From Cunninghamia lanceolata (taxonomy: Eukaryota; Streptophyta; Pinopsida; Cupressales; Cupressaceae), in assembly GCA_027924645.1 (NCBI GenBank), contig BSBN01000494.1:2800001-2864000 (forward strand): a stretch of 64,000 nucleotides of DNA, read 5' to 3'. The notes under the pieces are model-generated. The model had not been told where the DNA came from. It searched no databases and worked only from the letters and a program-made list of their open reading frames with translations. Below, one piece after another: positions 25,367-34,685 of the stretch. Every line of letters begins with the position of its first letter. Within the stretch, counting starts at the first letter, position 1. The position numbers were made by a program, and so were the translations under genes.

Positions 25367-28277
25367 AGAATTCAAGATTCTTAATGTAGTTGTGATTAAG
25401 GATTGTAAACAAATATTAGATGTGGCATATGGAATTTAGTCTTCACTACCATTTCCTAGATATGTGACTACTGCAAAATTATTCAATTCCTATATTATCA
25501 AATGGAATTTAACTTTACTACCATTTGTTAGGTTTGTACAAGTGAATAAAGTAGTCAATTTGACCATATTATGAATATAATTATAATATTCATTTCAAAC
25601 CTATGATGTCTTCCATTGTGTTTCTCTAAAATTCCACTCATCCCTTTGAGTTCATCTTGTTTTAAATCCTATTGTCACTCCAAACACTTATGAAATGCCC
25701 TATTTAACTCTCTCCTAACCACCTTCTAACCCTCATCTCATCAGTATTAATTTATAAATCTCATCATGCACAATTTTGTAATGCAATGAATTATTTTTAC
25801 ATATACAAATGTTTTTCTCTTCTCTCTAGCATCAATCTATAAATCTCATTATGAGAGTTTTTCAAGTGCCATGTATAACCACTAATTACAACATAACCAC
25901 ACTTGTAATTTTTTTTTACTTCTTCATTATAAATTATAGTAGTTTCACTCTAATAGAAACCAAACAAATTGAAATCAAATTGAATTAAAAAATATTTACG
26001 AATTCACAAATCTATTAGCTATCTCATCAAGCAAAGGGATGTGAAAAAACATTAGAAATATCTAACAATAAATGACACAAAATCTTCATGCACTTATATA
26101 AAATTACATATTGAATCTAGAATGTGTAATTAAATGCTTAACCTAACATAGGCAAAAGACAATATGATTAATCGATACAAAACAACTATACAAAATGGCA
26201 AGGGTAATTGTGAGCCCTCCTCTCCCATTTCCTGCTGCTGAAGCATCTTTCCATTTACTTGAAGTGTTCCTCACCTTTTTTTTGTCACCCTTTCTCCACC
26301 ACCTCCTCCATCTTTTCATTTAATACATATGTAGGTTTTATGAAAACAATTCAATTAAACGTCCATGTTATCATAAAATAAGTCTTTGAAAATACCCAAT
26401 AATGTATATAAGTAGTGATCTCCATTGCACTCTATGCATCTATTTTTATGAAGCCAAAATCATAGTCTAGAAATTGCCAAATACTCAAAACAATACCAAA
26501 ACCATTTTTTCCTAGTAACTGAAAATACAACCTTGTTCCATTATTAGTGTAGGGCTGACATGGTGCACATTATTATAGTGTGAGCCTATTTTTCAGATCA
26601 CTTCATTTAGCTTCACGAATAATCTACACAAGAACATTCTCCTAGCCTTAAATGATGCAAACACTTGGCATCTCTCACAATAATTTCTCTTGCAACAATC
26701 TTGGAGGTAAACTTCATTGCATTGTGACAATTAACACATACTTGAAGTTTCTTAACAACTAGGCAGTTAATAGTTGTTCTAAGGGGGGTGTTTGACAAAC
26801 CAAAAGCAATTGCCAATTTTTCACTATGGTGGTAGAGAAATAATTATTTTTCCTCCTTTTCCACATCACTAAGTAAATATCTTGAATATGGAAAATACCT
26901 TGCTGCCTTCATCTCCCAAGTCAATTTCTCCAACTTTGTATAGATCTCCTAAGTCTATAGATGTGATATGCCTCCTACACAAAAAAGCATGTACCATTTT
27001 ATGGCCTTCAATCCAAATACATCTTCCTTTATATTTCATCAATCTCCTTACCATTTGAACCTCACACCACCTGCCCACTTCTTCATGGATGTTTGAGGGA
27101 ACATAAGTCACAGTATATTTTTAAGGTCCAAATAAAAAAAGCAGCGTCACTGTAAATACTCCTAAGCCTATATTCATATGTGGTTTGCAGCACCAAGAAA
27201 ACACATCCATACAACCACCATAGGTTTAATTGACATCTTAATGATAAAGTTTAGGGTGTCCTGAAAATAGCCAACGCAGGCAAGAAGGTCAACCATGCAC
27301 ACATAATGATCAATTGTAGGTCTAATGCAATAAGGGTTACTCATATGATTAAAGCATGTGCAACCCTCATCCACTAAACCTGCATGGTTGCATGCACATA
27401 GAACACAAGCAAAGCTTGTAGGTAATGTCAAGATATTTCCAGTGTACTTCGTTAATTCAATGATTTTGAGATCATCCTTGCAAAATCCATTTTGTGCATA
27501 TCCCAGAATCATTGCATTCCATGAGACCACATTTCTTTGAGGCATTTTGTCAAATAGTTCACGTCCCTTGTCTATGCTTCCATATTTTCCATACATGTCT
27601 ACTAGAGCATTTCCAACTTTAATATCTGACAAAATCCCCCTTCCATTATGCTTTGATGGATGTTCTTACCCTATTCCAAAGCTCCTATTTTGGCACAGGC
27701 AGGGAGTATGCTGGGTTTATAACTGCCAATTTCATTTGCCTAAAAGTTTCTAAAGCCTTGTCAACAAATCCATTTTCTACATATCCTGCAATAATGGCAT
27801 TCCATGAGACCACATTTCTTTGAGGCATTCTGTCAAACAGTTCACGTGCCTTGTCCATGCTTCCAAAAGCATGTCTACCAGAGCAGTAGCAACTATAACA
27901 TCTGACAAAATTCATCTTTCTTTTACACTTTGATGGATGTCCATACCCTGTTCCAAAGCTCCCACTTGGCACAGGCTGGGAGGATGCTGGCAAAGGTTTC
28001 TAGCTTTACACTAGCCAATTGCATTTTCTTGAATGTTTCTAAAGCCTTTTCAACACATCCATTTTGTGAATATACTGCAATCAAGGGATTCCATGAGAAC
28101 ACATTTCTTTCAGGCATTCTGTCAAACAGTTCATGTGCCTTGTCTACACTTACACATTTTACATATCCTGCAACCATGGCATTCCATGAGATGACATCTC
28201 TTTGAGGTATTCTATCAAATAGTTCATGTGCCTTGTCTATGCTTCCACATTTTGCATACATGTCTATTAGGGTAGTT

Positions 28278-28282
28278 GCAGC
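28278..28282. other. Left target-site duplication of copia 1
   Basis: GCAGC lies directly before the left LTR. The partner at 33871-33875 is GCGGC (one mismatch). Both sit at the break in the PPR reading frame. Confidence 0.75.
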
Positions 28283-28989
28283 TGTGAAAATTCTATTGCA
28301 GCTACTGATTATTAATTTCTTATCTTATATAGATTATTTGACTATCAAAAAATTAATTCACAGCAAATATTAAAAAATAATACAGCTACAACTTCACAAA
28401 TAATCATGGAGAACAAAATATGCAAAATAATAAACACAATATTTTTGGACAAATTGTCCTTGGAAAAACCCCGAAGGGAAAACCAATCAGCACATAAGAA
28501 TTTTATTCAACTGCAGAAAATTAAGAGATACAAAATTGCTTGCCTCTTACTGGTAGAGCTCCGGCAATTTTCTTTCTAGTAATTTTCCTTCCCTCAATTG
28601 CTCCGGCAATATTTTATTATCTAGAAATATTTTCCTTCTCCAAAAATAATTTTCTTCTCCGGCAATTCCACTGCTGCTCTCCAACACTATCACTGCGCCC
28701 TTGCTCTCACTGCAAATTTATTTATTTGCTATTGCTGCAAATGATTTTTAGATCTATGTTCTCCAATGCCCATTGATCCTCTTTTATAATCTTCTCATTG
28801 AAAACCAATGGCCATGATTTAATCTCAATCAATGGCTAAGATTAATTAGACTCTAACAAACCCTAATATCTAGAAGTCTCTCGAGAAATCAATTTTCTAG
28901 GTATGGAGATAATTATTCCTGTTGTGTTTCTAGCCTCGTAATCACCACCCGAGACTAGAACACCTGTCCGAGCTACATTAAAATTAACA
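28283..28989 (-). repeat. 3' LTR of copia 1
   Basis: On the minus strand it runs from TGTTAATTTTAATG to TTTTCACA. It carries a segment of about 33 bp near 28765 ('TCCAATGCCCATTGATCC') that is missing from the other LTR. Confidence 0.9.
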
Positions 28990-28999
28990 CTCCCTCTTA
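28990..28999 (-). other. Polypurine tract of copia 1
   Basis: On the minus strand, AAGAGGGAG directly precedes the TG of the 3' LTR. Confidence 0.75.
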
Positions 29000-29013
29000 G
29001 CGAGGAAGGTGTT

Positions 29014-32000
29014 CTACATAACACCCAACTTATCTCTGAAGAAGATGAATTTCGCCTTCCCCAATGCCTTTGTCAAAATGTCTGCTACCTGTTGATCTGT
29101 AGGTATATACTGTAGCTGAACAATCCTCCGCTGTACACAATCCCTAATGAAATGATACCTGATGTCTATATGCTTAGACCTATCATGAAACACTGGATTT
29201 TCAGATAATCTGATGCAACTCTGATTATCAAAATGTATCACCGTAGTCTCAACCCTCTGACCAAACAAGGCTACCAGCAACTTCTGAAGCCATATACCCT
29301 CACACGTTGCTATGCTAGCTGCTATGTATTCTACTTCTGTAGAACTCAGAGCCACAAACTTTTGCTTCCTGTTGTATCAAGAGACAACTCCTGATCCCAA
29401 ACTAAAGCAGCACCCTGAAGTGCTTTTCCTGTCCACTGTACTACCTGCCCAATCTACATCAGTATAGCCTATCAACCTGATACCATCACCTCGAGCATAT
29501 CTGATTCCATACTCAATCGTACCACACAAATATCGCAACACATGCTTTACCATTGTCCAATGCACTCTCTTCAGCTCAACCATGAACTGACTAAGAGAGT
29601 TTGCTACAAAGGATATATCTGGCCTAGTGTTGACCAAATACATGAGAGATCCAATCAACTACCTGTATAAGGCGGGGTCTACATCATTTTCCTTGGATGA
29701 GTCTACCTTTTTCCAATTCATAATCATAGGTGTAGACATGGCTCTGCAATCCTGCATCTCAAACCTCTTCAAGATTTCAATGCAATATTTTCCTTGTCCA
29801 AGGAAAATCTCTCCATCTATCTGCCACACTTTCATGCCTAAAAAGTAGTGCATAAGCCCCAAATCCTTCATCTCGAACTCTACTGCAAGGTCCCTCTTGC
29901 ACTCCTCTATGAGCCCCAGTGAACCTGTTAAAAACAAGTCGTCCACATATAGAACAAGAATGAAAACCTCACCCCCAACCACCAAGTAGTAGAGGTTAGC
30001 ATTTGCCTCATCTTCACAAAGCCTATTCCCTGCAAATATCTATCAATGCGCTCATACCACACCCTGGGAGCCTGCTTGAGTCTGTACAAAGCTCTCTTCA
30101 ATCTACACACATGGGTTTCGCTGATGTGTGCTACAAAGCCCTCTGGTTGTTCTATGTATACCTCCTCTACCAATTCACCATTAAGAAATGTCGTCTTGAC
30201 ATCGATTTGATGGATTTGCCATCCCATATGTCCTACAAGTGAGATTATGACTCGTATATAAGTATACCTAGCCACTGGAGCGAATGTCTCATCATAGTCT
30301 ATTCCCTCCTTCTAAGAGAACCCCTTGGCCACGAACCTTGCCTTGTATTTCTCGATGCTACCATCTGCACCGTGCTTAATCTTATAGATCCAGCATGATC
30401 CAACCACTGCCCTATCTGTCAGTCTAGGCACAACCTCCCACACATTGTTCTGCACTATTGAGGCATATTCCTCAACCATTGCATCTTGCCACACCTGTTG
30501 TTGTGTAGCCTCCTGGTAGCTGGAAGGCTCGCTATCTACCAACTGACTAACCAATACCATATAGTCATTATACCCGGCTGGTTGTTTCCACTGTCTACTA
30601 CTCGTCCTAGGAGCTCCCACAAACTCTTGAGTATCCCTATGTGTCTGTTGAACCTCACAGTTCCTCCTATCAACTATAGAGGATGAAATATCAAACTCCA
30701 TATCTTCTTGATGCATCTCTTGGATTTGTTGTATCTGTTGCTCCATACTCTGCGAACTCTCAACACATGAGCCTGTGCTTGTACTAGTAACTGTACTCGT
30801 GCTTCGCTGCCCCTGTTCTGGTTGAACAATCCTTGGAGCTTCTATTGGCTGCTCATTCTGATCATCTGCTGGCAAATCTCTGGACCTCCTATATGCCCTG
30901 TCCTCCATGAATTTGACATCACGCCTAACTATAATCCTCCTGGTCCCTAGAATAAATATCTGATATGCCTTTGAGGTCTCGTTGTACCCCACAAAGTACC
31001 CTCTCTCTGCAGTCTGATCTAACTTGGAACGTGTAGGCCCTGGAATGTGACAAAACGCCAAACTCCTAAATATCCTGAAGTGACTGACATCTGGCTTCTT
31101 CCCTGAGAATGTCTCCTCTGGTGTCATCTTGCCCAATACCTTATGTGGAACCCTGTTCTGTATGTATACTGATGTACTGCATGCCTATGCCCATAAGTAA
31201 TGTGGCATATCTTGGGCATACAACATAGCCCTTGTTGCCTCTGATATAGAACAATTCTTCCTCTCAGCAACCCCATTCTGCTGCGGGTTGTAAGGAACGG
31301 TCCACTCTCTCTTGATTCCTTCCCTGGTACAGAACTCCTGGAACTCTTTCCCTTTGTACTCACCTCCATTATCTGACCGAAGAACCTTTACCTTCCTGCC
31401 TATCGAATTCTCCACAAGAGCTTTAAACTCCTGGAAGTGACTGAAGACCTCATCCTTAGTCTTCAAGAAGTATATTCAGGTCTTCCTAGAGAAATCATCA
31501 ATAAAAGTAACAAAGTACTTGTATCCTCTGAGAGACTTCGTTGACATTGGTCCACATATATTTGAATGTACTAGATCAAGAACCCCCTTGGATCTGGTGT
31601 CACTCCTTGGAAAAGTTGCTTTCACAAACTTCCCCAACACACATCCCTTACATACATCATCATGCTTTGTGCTTACCTCTGGAACACTTGTCACTGTCTC
31701 ACAAAGCAATTTAAGTGCTCCATGATGTATATGGCCCATCCTCCTATGCCATAGCTCTCCTTGATCTCTAGGATTATTGTTGCTCACTAGTGCCTTAGGA
31801 GTATCAAACTGCAACCTATAAAGTTGGCCGCTCCTAACTCCAATAGCTATGGGTGATTTCCAATCCTTATGCTTGATTAAAACATGCGCCTCTCTAAAGA
31901 GTACATTGTAGCCTTTATCCTGAAGGACAGATATGGAAATTAGATTCATGCCCAAGCCTGGCACATGCAACACATCATGAATGGAAATAGGCTTGCCACT

Positions 32001-33043
32001 CCCTCTAAAATAGAACAGTCCCTCTCCCAACTAGATTGCACTTTGACTTGTTCCCCATCTGAATTTAGAATCTGATGTCCTCCTCCTTGTAGCTGGAGAA
32101 GTACTCTCTAACTCCTGTCATATGAAATGACACCCCATTGTCTATATACCAAACACCCTGTGAGGTTGAGCTAGTTAGGCAGGCTATGAGTGCAAATTCA
32201 TCCTCCACTCTACTAGAAAGCTCATCTACACTTGCTGAAGCTATCATCTGCTTCTTGCCTTTCTTTTCATTTTTCTTCTTTTGTGGGCAATCACTGACAT
32301 AGTGATCGAACTCGTGACAGCCATAGCATTTGATTTTAAACAAGTCCTTCTTCTTCTTCTCACTTTTTAGATTTGATCCTTTGCCAGACCCCTTCTTCGC
32401 TTTCCCTTTTCCTTCTAGGGCAACATTTTCCTATTCCACCTCACTTTTCTGACTATTACTACTGGTACCACTGACAAGACTTAGTCTAAGCTCCTCCTGA
32501 GTGAAGTCACTCCATAGTCGATCCCAACTCGGTAAGGTGTCTCGTCCATTAATAAGTTGAACAAAGACATCCCACTGCTTAGTAAACCCATTCAGGGCTA
32601 TTCGTACTAGCTCGTCATCATTTGGTTTGTCTCCAACAACTGCCAACTCATCCTTAACAAGTCTAAGCCTGGTGAGGTAACTTGTAACATCTTCTCCTTT
32701 GTTCATCTGGGTATTCCTCAACTTTTCTGAGAATCAGCTTTCGGTTAGTGGTAGCATTCTGGTACAGATTCAGAATGGCGTCCCACATCGTCTTCGCTGT
32801 ATCTAACTCTTCAATATGTAAAACAATATGATCCTTAACACCGTCAAGAATCAGCCTCCTCGCCTTGGCATCTTCCTTTTTATATGCTAAGAGTTGTGTT
32901 GCATCTGTAGGTACAGATACAACAGTGGTCACATATTCCTTAATACCATTCTCTTCCAGCAATAAAGAAATTTTGGCTTTCCAAACACCAAAATTTGAGG
33001 CTCCATCCAATCTGTCATGATCTCTTAAACCTGTTGAGGCCAT
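29014..33043 (-). pseudogene. Copia 1 gag-pol polyprotein, broken
   Basis: Gag begins at the ATG ending at 33043 ('MASTGLRDHDRLDGASNFGVW') and is frameshifted near 32700. The zinc knuckle is CYGCHEFDHYVSDC (32340s). The protease motif reads WYIDNGVSFHM, with DNG where DSG is expected. Pre-integrase and integrase (32030-31140) show 'LWHRRMGHIHHG' and CKGCVLGK. The first catalytic aspartate appears as asparagine (VHSNICGPM). The later RSDNGGEY and GVAERKN motifs are kept. Reverse transcriptase (30500-29700) has '[14 protein letters not shown]' and the catalytic YVDD (about 29940), with a frameshift near 29990. RNase H (29658-29014) has 'IGYTDVDWAGS', 'MALSSTEVEYIA' and 'SKHIDIRYHF'. At least four in-frame stops occur, among them a TGA after FSRKT, a TAG after YLWA and a TAG after AKGFS. 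Confidence 0.92.
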
Positions 33044-33174
33044 CTCAAAAAAAAAAAATAATAATAATTTTGAAGAGGTCAAACTGGGTTTTATAAACCT
33101 TAGATTTTTTTTATTTATTATTTTTTCTTTCTTCCTGTACCTGTGCTGAGCTTTTTTTTTCTGCCCTCAGATCT

Positions 33175-33186
33175 GCTCTGATACCA
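33175..33186 (-). other. Primer binding site of copia 1
   Basis: On the minus strand, TGGTATCAGAGC directly follows the CA end of the 5' LTR. It is complementary to the initiator methionine tRNA 3' end. Confidence 0.9.
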
Positions 33187-33870
33187 TGTGAAAATTCTAT
33201 TGCAGCTACTGATTATTAATTTCCTATCTTATATAGATTATTTGACTGCCAAAAAATTAATTCACAACAAATATTAAAAAATAATATAACTGCAACTTCA
33301 CAAATAATCACGGAGAACAAAATATGCAAAATAATAAACACAATATTTTTGGACAAATTGTCCTTGGAAAAACCCCAAAGGGAAAACCAGTCAGCGCATA
33401 AGAATTTTATTCAACTGCAGAAAATTAAGAGATACAAAATTGCTTGCCTCTTACTGGGCAGAGCTCCGGCAATTTTCTTTCCAGTAATTTTCCTTCCCTC
33501 AATTGCTCCTATTGAAATTGCTCCGACAATATTTTATTATCCAGAAATATTTTCCTTCTCTAGAAATAATTTTCTTCTTCGGCAATTCCACTGCTACTCT
33601 CCAACGCTATCACTGCGCCCTTGCTCTCACTGCAAATTTATTTATTTGCTATCGCTGCAAATGATTTTCAGATCTATGTTCTCATTGAAAACCAATGGTC
33701 ATGATTTAATCTCAATCAATGGCTAAGATTAATTAGACTCTAACAAACCCTAATATCTAGAACTCTTTCGAGAAATCAATTTTCTAAGTATGGAGATAAT
33801 TATTCCAATTGTGTTTCTAGCCTCACCACCCGAGACTAGAACACATGTCCGAACTACATTAAAATTAACA
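33187..33870 (-). repeat. 5' LTR of copia 1
   Basis: The 684-bp partner of 28283-28989 with the same TG...CA ends. Differences include a small insertion near 33509 ('CTATTGAAATTG') and the 33-bp gap noted for the other LTR. Confidence 0.9.
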
Positions 33871-34400
33871 GCGGCTACAACATCTGACAAAATTCCTCTA
33901 TCCTTTATCCTTGGATGGATGTCCATACGCTGTTCCAAAGCTCCCATTTGGGCACAGGCAAAGGTCGCGGAGTTTGGCTTTACACCAGCCAATTGCATTT
34001 GTTTGAAAGTTTTTGAAGCCTTTTCAACAAATCCATTTTGTACATATGTTGCGGTCATGGTATTTCATGAGACCACATTTCTTTGAGACATTCGGTTAAA
34101 CACTTCCAAAGCTCCCATTTTGGCAGCAGGCTGGTAGTACGCTGGCAAATCTTAACTCATGGAGTTGGAGACCTGTTTGTTGTATATGGTGAAACAGTAC
34201 AGCTGCAGAAAAAACACCCACATAAACAGAGCCCTGAGATCGAGCGGGAGAGGGAGTTCAAATTAAACTTGTCATCAATTCACAAGTAACCGCGAGCAGT
34301 CACGGTTTGTTGAAACGCGCGGTTTATGTATGAGGACAAACAGATCGGATAAAACCGAGAAAAGAAGGTCCACCAGCCACGTCTTAGAGTGTGCTGTTTT

Positions 34401-34685
34401 ATAGAGGTACTTCGACCAGCAATAATGATCTCCTCCGCCATTCCCGCATCAAGCTGGGACCTTTCGGAAAGATTCTGCGGGGCAGTTTTAAACAGATTCG
34501 TTCCAGAGAGTTTGCAGTGCATGTATACTGTCCCATACAGCAGTTATTTTGGGCCTCTTTAGGGAATTTCACGTTCAAATGCAGTCAATCTTTTTGTTCA
34601 GACGTAGTAAGTGGAGAATACAAGAGACGATTGACGAAGAAGACTGAATTCACTGTGCTGCCACACTTGATTACAACTGATAACA
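34401..34685. promoter_or_regulatory. Intergenic region upstream of polyamine oxidase, head-to-head with the PPR relic
   Basis: This interval lies between the outer end of the PPR arm and the polyamine oxidase start codon. It contains TTTTATAGAGG near 34398 and TTTTAAAC near 34486, but no clear TATA box at a standard distance. Any core promoter assignment is inference. Open frames on both strands here show no domain. It may once have served both divergent genes. Confidence 0.4.

Larger units (their letters stand above)
28283..33870 (-). mobile_element. Ty1/copia LTR retrotransposon 1, degenerate, inserted in PPR copy B
   Basis: A full-length 5.59-kb element on the minus strand. It has LTRs of 707 bp (28283-28989) and 684 bp (33187-33870), a primer binding site next to the 5' LTR and a purine tract next to the 3' LTR. 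The target duplication is GCAGC/GCGGC. The domain order gag, protease, integrase, reverse transcriptase, RNase H is that of Ty1/copia. In the first 235 or so aligned LTR bases I count 11 substitutions by eye, all transitions, which fits old age and decay of methylated cytosines. The coding region carries several stops and frameshifts. Confidence 0.93.
26613..34110 (-). pseudogene. PLS-DYW pentatricopeptide-repeat protein, pseudogene (copy B), split by a copia element
   Basis: Read on the minus strand, the 5' piece (34110-33871) has 'MTATYVQNGFVEKA' and 'GVKPNSATFACAQMGALEQ'. The reading then breaks at the inserted copia element and resumes at 28282 with '[20 protein letters not shown]'. Further P, L and S repeats follow ('[14 protein letters not shown]', '[16 protein letters not shown]', 'RNVVSWNAIIAGYVENGF', 'RNVVSWNAMILGYAQNGF'). 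Frameshifts occur near 27930 and 27690. The E region reads 'IDHYVCMVDLLACVGY' (about 27300) and the E+ region lies at 27111-26869. The DYW end keeps [21 protein letters not shown] and REIIVRDAK, but its last residues are DYS instead of DYW. The TGA in VVSWN near 34070 is shared with copy A. It has more repeats than copy A and is closer to the ancestral gene, but it is not functional. Confidence 0.88.
25367..34400 (-). repeat. Right arm of the inverted duplication (PPR locus)
   Basis: This arm is the reverse complement of 17460-20320, with two large differences. A Ty1/copia element (28283-33870) is inserted, and there are additional PPR units between about 27640 and 28260. The arm includes the PPR 5' flank (34110-34400) and about 1.2 kb of 3' flank (25370-26600). 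Its outer end lies about 290 bp from the polyamine oxidase start codon. Confidence 0.87.

Noticed and set aside
28540..28776. Plus-strand frame repeated at 33349-33726
   Set aside because: Both lie in the LTRs of copia 1. The match reflects LTR identity, not a gene pair.
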